Part shown: positions 12,132-23,227 of the stretch, in pieces | Position numbering within the stretch: the first letter of the stretch is position 1 | Layout: each line of letters starts with the position of its first letter | Source: Gaeumannomyces sp. JS-464 | Taxonomy: Eukaryota > Ascomycota > Sordariomycetes > Magnaporthales > Magnaporthaceae | NCBI GenBank assembly: GCA_002197995.1 | Contig: NGZR01000002.1 | Span: forward strand, 1,240,001-1,304,000 | DNA: 64,000 bases | Direction of reading: 5' to 3' | Notes under the pieces: model-generated | Told to the model about the DNA's origin: nothing | What the model saw: the letters and a program-made list of their open reading frames with translations, nothing else | Databases searched by the model: none | Made by a program: the position numbers and the translations under genes

Positions 12132-12669
12132 TTTGCCGTTACTTCCCGTCGTTGGGGAGAGCTTGGTCTCACATGCTTTTAGGCAAGTTACTACGTAAGA
12201 ACACTCGCGAGGGAGGGGGGAATGTCAAAGACGAGATGCTGCACGCTCCGACGAAGCTCGACCCCTCCCGGGCTCCTGCGTTGGTGTGGGGCACCGAGCT
12301 CTTGCTTTGCTGCCAATGAGCTGAAACCTGCACCAAGCACAGACTCTTGATGCCGCCGTTCCACCCGATGGCTTCACCCCATCCCAAGCTCAAGGCGATG
12401 CGGGGAAGTGACACAACAGCGTTGTTGGAGCCACAATGCCAAGGGGTGGGATGGGAGTCGAGGCTGTTCGAATGTCATCGGCATAGCGCAGACACACGTG
12501 TAGGGCAAACGGTTGCAGAGGCCGCTCGCCAACAGACGGGAGAAGGCATTTCGCTATATGTGCTCTCTCCTCCGTGTTCCCATGCCGACCGTTTGGTCGT
12601 TAGCCAAGTTAGTTTATCCTGCCTACCCCCCTCCCCCTATGCGATCAACGTCCCCGGCCCTCACGGGAC
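12132..12669. other. Intergenic, divergent promoter region
   Basis: 538 bp between the divergent starts at 12131 (minus) and 12670 (plus). Nothing else recognised. Confidence 0.4.
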
Positions 12670-13832
12670 ATGGCGCAGGTCGATACTGCCATGCGATGGC
12701 TTGTGAAGAAGATAGCCGAGCATTACCTGACACCAGGTCAGCGGACGAGCATCAGTCGTCGATTTGCAGCACTCGAAGCTCATAGAGACCAGCTAGTCCT
12801 ATGGAGCGGCGAAAGCTCCGACCGAGTCCAGAAATGGGCCAAGAGCCACAACAAGCAGACTCTTTCCATAGCCTTGGGGCCCCTTATTGATCCCAGCCAC
12901 CCCGAGTTCGCTGTATCGGAGACTGGAATGCCAAACTTCATGCACGGAGCCTCAGCACTGTTTGCCCAGCTCATCTCCGAAAGCAGAGAGGTGGTTCTGC
13001 TCTGTCCGCCGCCCCCGGTGATGTTTAATCCTCATGGCAGCTCCTACTACCAAGACATCGAGGAGCCGATTATTACCCAGTTCGGGTTCAACACGCAACT
13101 CAGGATCCTTGCTGTGCATCCCAGTGTGGAGGGAGCCTCGGACTTCTTCTACGAAATTTACCCGACCGACAGAACAGCCGAATGGCACCAACAATTCCCG
13201 CAAGGGGGCGCAAAGAAGAAAATGTCATGGCGACAGACCAAGCCTCTCAAGTGGTTAGAGGAGTTACGCATGCAGCCCGCAAAACTCTTCGGGGTCAAAC
13301 CAAGAAGTTGCTATGGCGAGCAAGTGCCCGGCGGCGCGTCAATCGCAGAAACCGAAGTCGTGGCTGCGGTTCAGGCACCGTTGCTCCTGATGTCGCGAAG
13401 GAGACGAAGAGCCCCGGTGTTACCAAGAAGGCGGGGGGTTCTGATATTGCCAAGAAGACGAAGAGTCCTGATGTCGCAAAGGCGGAGAGTCCTGATAACG
13501 CGGAGAAGGCCAAAAAGGGAAGGAAAAGGAGAAAGACGAAGAAGAAGAAGAAGACGAAGAAGATAACGAGCACAGAGACTGCGAATGAAATGGAATCGCT
13601 GAGCGAGGAGAGTGCACGATTTCAAGCTCCCATCCCTGTAGGTCCTACGCCACATGCATGCAAGACAGCTGAGACGCGGACCGCGTGGTGGTGGCGCCAC
13701 CTCTGCATTGAGTGGAGGCTAAGGCGTTACCCCGCAAACCTGCAGATGCCCGCCGATGGAGCTCAGCCTTTGAACGAACATGCATGTTGGTTCACGATGC
13801 CCTCGCCCTTGGCCCTACATTCCCGATTCTGA
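12670..13832 (+). CDS. Unknown protein with Lys-rich repetitive C-terminal tail
   Basis: The first part (12670 to about 13250) encodes a globular domain of roughly 190 residues, beginning MAQVDTAMRWLVKKI and including IALGPLIDPSHPEF and FFYEIYPTDRTAEWHQQF. I do not recognise the family. Staying in that frame gives an implausible poly-Arg tail ending at 13566. Two bases over, 13355-13832 gives a natural disordered tail with short repeats (PDVAKETKSPG, SDIAKKTKSPD) and a K/R cluster that resembles a nuclear localisation signal. An intron or a frameshift between about 13210 and 13360 is therefore likely. I could not fix the splice sites. The function is unknown. Confidence 0.45.
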
Positions 13833-13888
13833 CTATCGTTCCCCTCTCAATTTGAAATAGGAGCGAGGCTCCAGCATACACGCCAACA

Positions 13889-15427
13889 ATGAAGTTCTCC
13901 ACGTCGTTGTGCCTCCTGACGAGCCTGGGAGCGGGGTCAGTGCTCGGCTGGAATCACGTCACCGAGGCGAGCTTCCGGAAAGCTCTGCGGTCTAACGAAT
14001 ACACTCTGGTAGCTTGTGAGCGCTAAATCCCTTGATCCTGTCCTTTCTGGCAAATTCCTGGCTGTGCTAACCTCCAGTTTGATTGCTCGCAGTCGTCGAG
14101 GTACGTCAACTCGTCTTCCCGAGATCGCGATTCCCCGCATCCCAAGCCGCGCCGACTGACCAGCGGCCATCAACCCGCCTTCCAACCACAGCCATCGCAG
14201 TGAGATAGACCCTCGGCTTCCCCTCGAAGTCCCCTCCGGCAGCAGAAACGGACTCGTCGAACCAGCTAGGAGGTCACTGACAGCGAGACCAAGACCGGCG
14301 AGCGCAGCGCTGGAACCAGAATGGACGTCGATCCAAGAAACAGAAAGGGACAACAACGTCGTCAGTTTCGACTGCGGCGCCAAGCGCAAGCTATGCGACG
14401 AGTTCCACGTCATCTCGTACCCGGCCATCCGCCTTTACCACCAGGACGGGCGCATGGATCGGTATAGGGGGCGGCGGAAAGCTCAGGCGTTAGTGCAACC
14501 AGGGAACTCCTCGTGCCGACGACCCGTTGTCCGCTGTGGTATCCTGGCTCACAAACCAATATCCATGCTGGCCACAAAAACAGGATCGTCCCTTTCCTTC
14601 GACGGGCCCTCCGCCCAGCCGTCTCCCGGCTTGACAGCAAGAACGTAACATCATTCTTTGGCGTCGACGACGTCGTGCTGGTCGCGCAGCTCCGGCCCCA
14701 GGACGATGTCCTGGAACAGGCCTTCTTCGCGCTGGCGAAGCGCTTCAGAGATCGCTATTCTTTCGCGGTCGGCCCGCCGCCAGAGCACCAGCGCTCGTCG
14801 GTCGGGTGCTTCAACAACCGCGAGGGCGAGCAGCGGTCGTCGTCCGAGTTCGACATGGTCGGGTCGCTCGAGCGGTTCATGGCCCTGTGCGCCAAGCCCG
14901 TCATCGTGGAGCTGACGAGAAGGAACGAGATGGAGAATATGAAGGTGCGTCAACGCTCTACACACCCGGAACATGCGGGAGGGAGCGCATCATTTGACTG
15001 CGACTGACGAGACAAGTCACAGCTGGGCAAGAGTCTGGTGCATTACTTCGTCTCGGCCGAGGCCGATCGCGAAGAGTACCTGGCCGAGATGCGCCCGCTC
15101 GCCAAGAAGTATCGCGAATACCTCCAGTTCACGACCGTCGACACTAACGAGTACCCAGAGATGCTGGGGCTGTTGGGGCTGCCTCCTGGCGCGAACAAGG
15201 CGCTCTCCGTCATGAACCCCAGCAATGGCGACGTCTTCCCGTACAGTGGCGGGAAGGCGCTTTCAGCCGCCGTTGTCGAGGCCTTTTTGATGGACATCAT
15301 CAGCAGGAAGGTCCAGGCGCTCGGGAAGGGTGGTCAAGGCAACCAGAATGCCGGTGCTTCTGCAGCTGGAGCTTCTGCGGCTGGGGCTGCTGCGGCTGGA
15401 GACGGTGTGAACCACGATGAGCTCTAG
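13889..15427 (+). CDS. ER-resident thioredoxin-fold (PDI-like) protein with HDEL
   Basis: The protein starts with a signal peptide (MKFSTSLCLLTSLGAGSVLG) followed by WNHVTEASFRKALRSNEYTLVA, a thioredoxin-domain beginning. It ends NHDEL, the fungal ER-retrieval signal. Supported exons: 13889-14015, a possible 8-nt exon 14093-14100, a piece up to 14488 (PEWTSIQETERDNNVVSFDC, then VISYPAIRLYHQDGR), 14584-14944 (FLRRALRPAVSRLD, DDVVLVAQLRPQDD) and 15023-15427. The join between 14100 and about 14290 is unresolved. There are at least two, probably three, thioredoxin-like units. I see no CxxC redox motif in any readable part, so a chaperone or non-catalytic PDI role is more likely than disulfide exchange. 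Before HDEL there is a low-complexity GASAAGASAAG stretch. Confidence 0.65.
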
Positions 15428-15924
15428 ACTGCCTAATGAGGTTGACAGGATCGTATTAACACGTTGTTTACAGCTCAACCTTTTACATTGATGCGCACCT
15501 GGTTTTCTGGTCAAGGCTGCATATCTCCTTCCTCCTGCTGTGACGTGAGGGCGCCTGCCACTGTCCGGATATCTAAGCCTTTCTATTGAAGACAGTCGTC
15601 ACTCCCCATATTTCTCTCTTGGGGGTGCAGCCTTTTTCTCCGGCGCAACCCAGATCTATTACCCGCCAATCTATTCTTCTCCCCTCCACGCTGAACTTCC
15701 ATTGTCTTGCACCCTCAGTCTGCTCAACACCTCGTTCAACAGGATCCTAACCGCAATACCATTATCCTCGTATAGTTTATACTAAACATCATCAGTAGTA
15801 GGTTCAGACAGGGCCATCTCGAGAAGAGCATACAACCTGCTCGGGTACCACCCAGCACGCGCTGACCACGAACAGCTCTCCAGCTCAACCAGCCACCACC
15901 GGCTCTCGCCGCGAGGGGACAACA
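15428..15924. other. Intergenic spacer
   Basis: About 500 bp, pyrimidine-rich near 15600-15700. Presumed 3' end of the ER protein gene and promoter of the first RNase H-like copy. Nothing else seen. Confidence 0.4.
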
Positions 15925-16929
15925 ATGGCCTACGACCTCGTCTTCCAGGTCACCGGCGACTGCCGCGACGAAGGCCGGTCCGACGCCATCGGCGCCGTGG
16001 CCTGCGTCAGCAACCGCCCCACGCATAGCTATGGCGTGTAGAAGACGACGATCCCGCCGCACCCGGCCCCGACGCGCCGACGCGCCGACCTGATCGCCAT
16101 CATCATGGCGCAGTACTGGGCCGTCGACACGTAGGAGAGTCAGGAGGCGCCGGCCGCCGCGCACCGCGACGTGCTCATCCGGTCGGACTTGCCCGCCGCC
16201 GTCGCCTCGGTCGAGGCTTGGCTGTTCACCGACGCGCGGGTGCTCGCCGCCGACGAGTGCGACCTGCTCGAGCACGTCGACCGGCTCCACCGCGAGCTCG
16301 CGGCGCTCGGCTGCGGGGTCCGCTACGGCACGGTGGAGCGCGAGGCAAACGTGCTGGCGGCCCTGTTCTGCGCCGAGGCGATCGACGAGGAGGACGAGGA
16401 GAGGAGGCGCGACGCGCAGGAGCGCCTCGAGCGCGCGCGCGAGGCCCTCGCCAGGAAGAAGGCGGAGGCTCGCAAAAGGGAGGAGGTGGAGGCTCTCGAA
16501 AACGATATTGTGGAGGCTTTTGCCGAGAAGGAGAAGGAGGCAGAGGCTGCGAAAGAGGAAGAGGCGGATGCCGCCAAAGAGCAAGAGGGAGAGGCTGCCG
16601 CAGAGCAAGAGGCAGAGGCGGAAGCAGCCGCTGGCGCTGGCGAGGCCTCGGGCGCTCAGGGGCCGGCAGAGGCGCAGGGCGGCGAAGAAGGCGTCGACGA
16701 GAGCGGCGAGGCCATGTGGAAGGGGTTTGAGGAGGAGAAGCGGGTCCCGAAGGGGCTGCGCCAAAGGTGGAAGCGCTTCCTTGCCACCACAGGCAGGCAT
16801 CTGCAGCCGGGCTTCAAGAAGGAGGTGTTCCTGAATGGCTACCGGTGCGACGGAGAGGCGGGGGCAGTGACCGTCAATGCCGAGGCATCCGTGCATGACC
16901 ACGGCGCGACAAAACTCTCGAGGCGATGA
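15925..16929 (+). pseudogene. RNase H-fold paralogue copy 1, two in-frame stops, coiled-coil tail
   Basis: One continuous frame from the ATG at 15925 to 16929 is interrupted by TAG at 16039-16041 and TAG at 16132-16134. Ignoring the stops, the order matches the intact copy at 23228: DLVFQVTGDCR strand, RRRADLIAIIMAQYWAV helix, VLIRSDLPAAVASVEAW, DLLEHVDRLHRELAALG, VRYGTVEREANVLAAL. Catalytic positions are eroded: the helix Glu (RAEL in copy 3) is Asp, and the last Asp is missing. The C-terminal half is an Ala/Glu/Lys-rich predicted coiled coil (about 16390-16680) followed by WKRFLATTGRHLQPGFKK, which is absent from copy 3. A shorter protein could still start at a downstream codon, but no good ATG exists before the coiled coil. 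Confidence 0.65.
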
Positions 16930-17731
16930 GCAGGAATCTGATCGAGAGTCCGCGTTTTTTCTGGATGGTGGACACCAACCGGCAGTTCCGCGGCCGCTGA
17001 GCAAGCTGGTGGTTGTCATCGTGTCAACATGAAAGTATAAAGATAGCGTAGATCAGCGAAAACTATGATCAAATTGGAATAATGAACAACGAAACCCCTG
17101 TTTCCTCCATGCAGTCTCAGCCTCCTAATCCCTAATCTTCTCCGACAATACCATCCGTGCCTAATACCATCCGTTTTCCATCCCGAGTCCCCCAGACGCG
17201 CTTGAACTGCCGGGAGCAAAAGAGGTGCTGCACTAGACCCTGGCTGCGCGGACCTTGTCCCGACGCCTACAGAGTGAGGAAGCCGGATTGGAGGATACAG
17301 CGAAGAAAGGATTCGAAACGAAATGAACTGACGGCTCCTCGAAGAGCATGCCGTCACTGTGACCGTGCCGACGGACGCTAAGGACACTGGTATGAGCAGC
17401 CAGGCCTGGAACGCCCTTCCCCGAAGCAAACCATCATGCAGTCAGCGTAATAAGGGAGGCATGCCGTCACCATGACCGTGCGGGAAGCATGCAATCCAGA
17501 CTTCCCGACGTTTTTTGCTCGGCGATCCGCGCCGGCAACGGGGCGAGATACGATACTTGTGCGCCAACGCTTGAGTATCCTCAAGGGGTTGCCGATCAAA
17601 AACGCGCCACTGGGGGGCTCGGGCATGCATGTGCCTGTGCAATATGCTGTTGGGGAGGTCACAGGCCAAATTGAGAATACATTGATTTCCTGCTAATTTG
17701 TATGGGGGAAAATGTCCCAAAAAAACGACAG
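16930..17731. other. Intergenic spacer
   Basis: About 800 bp between RNase H-like copies 1 and 2. No gene or recognisable element before the minisatellite at 17732. Confidence 0.4.
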
Positions 17732-17846
17732 ATTGCCCCGAAAACGACAGGTTGCCCCGAAAACGACAGGTTGCCCCGAAAACGACAGGTTGCCCCGAAA
17801 ACGACAGGTTGCCCCGAAACCCGAAAACGACAGATTGCCCCGAAAG
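17732..17846 (+). repeat. 19-bp minisatellite, about 5.5 units
   Basis: Tandem units of GTTGCCCCGAAAACGACAG start at 17732, 17751, 17770, 17789 and 17808. The fifth has a 7-nt insertion (CCCGAAA), and a partial unit follows from 17834. Units are identical apart from the first base(s), so the array is recent or homogenised. It ends about 295 bp before the start codon of RNase H-like copy 2. Confidence 0.95.
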
Positions 17847-18140
17847 GGGAAGCCCAACGTCTTACGTAAAACAAGCATCTCCCGTCTGCCGTTTGTTCAA
17901 GTCTCTTGCTCGCGAAGTGTACTGCCTACTTAAGGGCTCCAGTGGCGCTTGGCGCTCGACTTCTCCAACATCGTCTCTCTTCAACATCCTATACACTTGC
18001 TGGAACATCCCCACGGGGCTTCTTCCCATCGTTCTTGTGATATTGCCACTCCCAAAGCTACTCCAATACTCTTACACTTTCCAATACCTCCCTGCCAGCC
18101 TATCGTCCTAATAACAAAGGAGAAAAAAACCCAGACAGTC

Positions 18141-18770
18141 ATGGTTTTCAGAGTGCAGTTCGAAGCATACGGCACCTGCCGCAGCCCGGGGCCAAACGCC
18201 ATCGGCACCGCGGCCTGCTTCCTGACCACGATCGACAACGAGGTCTGCGTCCGCGAGATGAGCTGGTGGCGCACCTGCGCGCTGCCCCAGCACCCGTCGC
18301 CCGACCTGCTCCGGGTCACCATGGCGGCCGTCGTCATGGCGCTGGAGTGGGCGCTCGAGATATCCTCGGCCATCAGCGTCGGCGGGAACGGCCTCGAGGT
18401 CCAGATCCTGACGGAGCGCGTCTACGACCCGGACATCCCCCGCCAGGAGCTCAGGGTCCGCTGCTGGGACGGCACGGACCTGTACGACCGCATCGACGCC
18501 CTCAAGCACCGGCTGGGGGGGCGACATGGTGCGGTTTGGGGTGCTGGGGGACGCCGAGAAGCAGTACACCTCTAACCTTTGCGCAGGGGTGCTGGGCGAG
18601 CAGGAGAAGGATGCGCGTCTCTACAACGTCACGGCATCGCAGCCACCACTGCAGCGGAGGGGGTGGCGGGCGGAGAAGTCTCCCTCGAGAGACCTCCAGC
18701 GTCGCAGGGTGGAACGCTCGAGGTGTTCAAGGGATTTCCGGCGCAGGCCACGCGACGCTACTTGACGTAG
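18141..18770 (+). pseudogene. RNase H-fold paralogue copy 2, frameshifted and catalytically eroded
   Basis: The ATG at 18141 opens MVFRVQFEAYGTC, continues with MAAVVMALEWALEI (the helix that carries RAEL in copy 3) and VQILTERVY (the strand that carries CSDSAY), and reaches ALKHRLGG at a run of seven G (18515-18521). Staying in frame ends at 18575. Shifting one base at the G run restores DMVRFGVLGDAEKQYTSN, the counterpart of MVRVRHVSSAENWVADAECN in copy 3. A second shift near 18600-18650 is needed to reach GGTLEVFKGFPAQATRRYLT, which matches the copy 3 C-terminus. Of the D-E-D-D set, the Glu and the second Asp are gone. The reading is a non-functional, decaying paralogue. Confidence 0.65.
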
Positions 18771-19001
18771 CTGCCCGGTGGTGACAGGCTTTACGGAGAT
18801 GAAAGGGTTTAATCGAACGGCGGCGAGCTGCAGTGTTCTAGCTGATGTCTCTTGGTCAACAATAACCAGTTTATGTACCCAACAAAGAAAAGTCGGTATG
18901 TAAGACAGGGGTATCTTCCACCCTGCTGCATGCAGCCAGCTTGTTTGGCCATGCCGGGAGGGGGTTGCACGTACGTATACGGCGTTGATAGCCACGACGG
19001 C

Positions 19002-21450
19002 TCAGACCAATGTGAACCACTCGGGTGCGGTCCCCTGCCTGGCCTCGAAAGCTTTGCCGTCCATATGTCCCTTGAGGTAGCGCTCCCAGACGGACGAATA
19101 AGCTTGCCGCCCGGGAGGCAGGCAGCAGTGCTGCTCCGGCGAGACGGCCCCAGTAGCATTGCTCGGCCGCTCGCGCAGGATGAACGGGACATCGCCGCCG
19201 TACAAGAAACAAAAATGTCGCCAGGTCGTGCGCCCGCAGGGCACAGCCCTCCAAGGTCTGGGCTGGGCGGCGAGGGGTTTCTCCGCCGTCGCTATCAAGG
19301 CCGCTTGCATGGTCTGTTATTGGTATTGCCGGATGATTCTCAAGTTCGGCCTCGACCCTGCCTTCTGCGCTCTTCGGGCCCTCCATGTCATGGTCGTTAG
19401 CAACGCTGACGGCCGGGACATCGGGTCTTTGTGTTTCCAATTTGAAATGGCAATCGGGTATACAAGGGTGATGTATACCGCCATAATCGCCACAGGCTAG
19501 CCTTTGCTCTGAAACTCCAAAGGCGTGCTCCCGAAGATGGTACGAAAAGGAGCTGGGCAGTCTGCTGGACTGGGACCAGTCTTTCTGTGCTCGGACATTG
19601 GGAATGTTGCACCAGGTGCCGTATGTTCCAGCCGGGTCGAAAATGTACAGGAAAGCGGCTAGGATATCCCGTCGATCCGAGCCAGGTTGATTTTCATTTT
19701 GCTTCGTTTGGATCTCGAGTGGGCGGATGACCGTGGTCTCTGCGTCGAGCTCGCCCGCCAGGATCTCAAATGGACCAATTTCCGTGATCGTGCCCAGGCG
19801 CTCGCCCTGCAGGACCAAGAACTTTCCATTGTAATTCTCCGAGTGGCAAATTTTCAAGTTGGCCACACTGTCTCCCACCGCGCGGAACAAGTTTGGTTGC
19901 AGGCCGAGCGTCTGAGCCGCCCAAAGTGAACTACGTCGTCAGATAGCGTCCATGAAGGGCGCTCTTTCCCGGTCCTGTCTTAGCTGGGCTTGGTCTTCTT
20001 GGTCTGCATTCCCAGTTCCTGCCATGCCCTGCCTGTGATGGCATGAACAGCCGATAGGATGCTGAGTTTCTTGTAGGTCTGGATCCACCAACGGGTGAAG
20101 TCTGCGTAGGCCTGGAAGACGGACTTTTTGTAGTTTGGTTGCAGAAGCAACGGAATGCCATCCTGAGAGCTCGTTTCTTCGCCGAGGCCCAGCATGGCGA
20201 AGACTCTGTCCTTTGGATCAGTTGCGCGGAGGTCGAGGCTACCGGGCACAAGCGTGAGCATCTTGATACGGGGTGCGCCTTCTGCAGCCAGGCCCCGCCC
20301 TTCTGCTGGCGCGTGTGTTGGTGAGACAGGCGAGATGGGTGGGGTGCCGTCTCGTCCCCCTTCGATTGAGGTCCACAGCGAGGGCAGCGTTGTCAAGACG
20401 ATGCCGGGCATGCCCCCTCCTCGCACCCAGTAACCTGCCAGCATTATGGAGCCCCAGGTTACCGTTTCCTTGCCGCAGTGCATCAAGGTCTTTCTGGAAA
20501 GCCAGCGCCTCTTGAACCACCCAGACCCAACGGAACCACGGATAACTGAAGAACCGTGACAATGCCCTGACAACGTCGATGTATCTCAAACGAAATTGAA
20601 ACCCGCCTTTCTTGTCCGCCTCGGTCATCGGAGGGACCGTGCCCCTGTCTGTGAGCTTCCAGGTGTCGTACTGGGTGAACTCGGTGCGTAGAATCTCGAC
20701 TGCCTCCAGGGCCAACTGGTCCGAGGCGCCCAGCCAGATGACCACCGAGGCCGCCTTCTTGAAGATGGCGCCCATCATCGAGACCTGGGAGCTGCGCTCA
20801 TTCAAATTATGTTGATTGATGCATAACGCATCGACCCAGATGGGACGGGAGGTCGTGCCTTCTAGCCGGCGGAGGGATCTCAGCGCCTCGTCGAGGTTGG
20901 CTGTGATCCCAATAGCGTGCGCCCGATTCTCCCCCTCTCCTATAGCTAGCGGTTTGGGGTCGGACGTACTTCCCCAACAGTAGAAGAACCCTTCGAAAGG
21001 CACGAGATCGGGCTCAGAGGCTTATAAAGGTCCGGCCACGTCGCAGTTGTGCCCGACTTGAGGTTCCCATGCCGTGATGGTTGTAGGCCAACAGTGCATC
21101 GAACATCGATTGACACTGCCGATGTAGTTCCGCCAGCCGAGGAATTTGGCTTTGGGGACGACATGGATGGTGTCGTCTGCGCCGAGGCTCGCCACAATTT
21201 CGCGGATGCCCAGATCTGCATCGCTCGACAACCAAGTTTTGGTCGCCTCTGTATAGCCTCATTTGGCAATCGGGTTCGTCCGGAGATGCTTAGGAGACGG
21301 GATGTTGCGCCCTCCTGGCCTTGTCGAGTGTGCATCGAACCGGGTCCGGACGCCGGAAGCTTGGTCGTCGCAGAATCCCTGGTCGTGAGCCTCGATGACG
21401 AAGGTGACGCTTTCCACCGCCTTCACGTCCTCTGGCAGACTCAGTGATAG
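19002..21450 (-). pseudogene. HET-domain (heterokaryon incompatibility) protein, multiply frameshifted
   Basis: Reading from the right, the first module (about 21446-21020) has VESVTFVIEAHDQGF and later DDTIHVVPKAKFLGWRNYI, a domain often seen in fungal HET/ankyrin proteins around an HDQGW motif. Next comes the HET domain in the frame ending at 20239: FFYCWGS, then RPIWVDALCINQ, NERSSQV, and KKAASVVIWLG. A one-base change near 20484-20490 moves to KETVTWGSIMLAGYWV and RATDPKDRVFAMLGL. After a stop at 19980, more conserved tail pieces lie in other frames: KFLVLQGERLGTITEIG, and GDVPFILRER followed by GHMDGKAFEA. The tail closes with WFTLV and a stop at 19002. HET proteins trigger incompatibility cell death after non-self recognition. 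Motif order is intact and the frame is broken at least four times. Confidence 0.75.
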
Positions 21451-23113
21451 GTAAGGGCGCTGAGGGCATTCGGGTGTGATAAAAGCCTCCTCCCGCCGAT
21501 CCGCCAGTATTATTGCAGTGGTACTGCTGATGTTTCTCCGCGTGACGGCTATACCCTGTTGATGCGTAGGCGTCCTGAGACGGGTTGGGGTTGCTTCACC
21601 GTGCAGGGGCGCATCAACAGCCAGAGGTGATTACAAGCGGAGGTTTGTAGGGGATTCAGCTTTTGTGCATAGAATTTTCTCATTCCTGTCTCGTTAGGTA
21701 GGTACCTAGGTAGGTAGCTATCGATATCATCTCGATGAACTAGCGCCGCCGCATGACTGCAGTAGCTCGAGGCTCGAAAGAGCACATTGATGCGTCGTCA
21801 CACTGCCGGATTCTCAGTCCATTGGCAGCGCCTCGCACTCGCCGCCAAAGTTGCATCGCAGGCTGTGTCTGGGGTGGATGGTCGGCTCAGGAGCTGTCGG
21901 CCATCAGTTTTGGAAAGAAAACAAAGGGCAAATATGGAAACAGGAGACGTTTGTGCTCGGTTGCGGAACATTCTTGGGCGAGAGCCTTGCTATCATTTGT
22001 GGTTGTCGACAACATGAACTTCGATCAGGCTGATGACCTGGCGTGGAGTGGAATGGATGGGTTGCAGCGAGTCACGCCGGCCCGGCTGCTGAGGCCATGG
22101 TAGATGGACGTGGAAGGCGCGACCCAGACGTTTGGCAGTCACACTGCTCTTCTACCTGACTCTGGTGTAACCCTAATCTCGATTCTGGAGCCTGCCTTAG
22201 GTGGCCTGAGGGTGAGGTTTGCGGGGTTGGGTGTCTTTGCGAGCTATAAACAGGCATTCGCCTTGTTTTGGATATTTTCCCGTCTTTCAAAACATGGACA
22301 TCAACATAACCACGATTCCTCCGTGTTGCAAGCAAGATCATTCTCGAACTCAACCACGGTGACATTCTGCGCGCATATACATAGAATAGCGGAAGTGCAC
22401 GTGTGCAACCACGTTTCCGTAGCCGATCAACTCCACCTGTGGTCAAACACCAAACATTAACCCCGGAGACCTCCACTGCTCCTACGACTCCAGGTTGTAC
22501 TATAGAGAACCACGGCGGTGGGGATTGGGCTGCTATAATTATCCTGCCACGGGCCTTCCACCGAAGCAAAAATCCTACCTTTGGCTTCTATTAATCGCTC
22601 GAAGCTTCCCATCCAGATGGAGAGCCTAGAAGCCGAATCAGCCGGTTGCGTCAGAGGCTCGGACGAGCAACTCCTGCGGCTGCGACAAGTAATGCCCGAT
22701 TGAGGAGGATTACCGTGTTACAGCGTCTCCAGCCGAGGAGCCGACACAGTGCCGGGTCTGACCACTCGACCTTTTCGGTTTGACGGCCGTGTCATCTGCT
22801 CGCTGTGCAGAAAGCTTCTTTCATCCCATCCTGCCCTTGCCTTGGAACGCCCGCAAACCCTCCACAATGCCGAGAATACCGAGGGCCCCATCGTGTTCAT
22901 CCCAACAAGATGCCATATTTAGCGCCAACCTTCCCATGCCCCGACGTTTATTAAAGATGCGTCTCCGGCTGTCAGCCGAACTGAACTTGCAGTGTCGCCA
23001 CCCTCCTCCGTCTGCCAACTCATCCTTCTCGCGCCTTTTCCTTTGTAGTGTCTCCAAGGTTCAAGCTAGGCCACCACTCTCGGTCGAGCACTTTCTCATA
23101 GGCCACAAACACT
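21451..23113. other. Intergenic region, no supported gene
   Basis: About 1.7 kb. It contains a TAGG-rich stretch at 21695-21718 (TAGGTAGGTACCTAGGTAGG), a simple-sequence type common in Sordariomycete spacers. No frame has recognisable protein features. Confidence 0.5.

Positions 23114-23143
<30 letters not shown>
23114..23143 (+). repeat. (CAG)10 microsatellite in the leader of RNase H-like copy 3
   Basis: Ten perfect CAG units end 85 bp before the ATG at 23228, so they probably lie in the 5' untranslated region or core promoter. Confidence 0.95.
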
Positions 23144-23147
<4 letters not shown>

Positions 23148-23227
23148 AACCCTACACAGTCCTCTCCCTCAAGCCCCGCACCGCACCGCAACCCGCGGGC
23201 TATCGCAGCCGCACAACCCACACAGCC

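Noticed and set aside
17732..17846. CRISPR-like array
   Set aside because: Units are directly adjacent with no spacers; it is a minisatellite in a eukaryotic genome.
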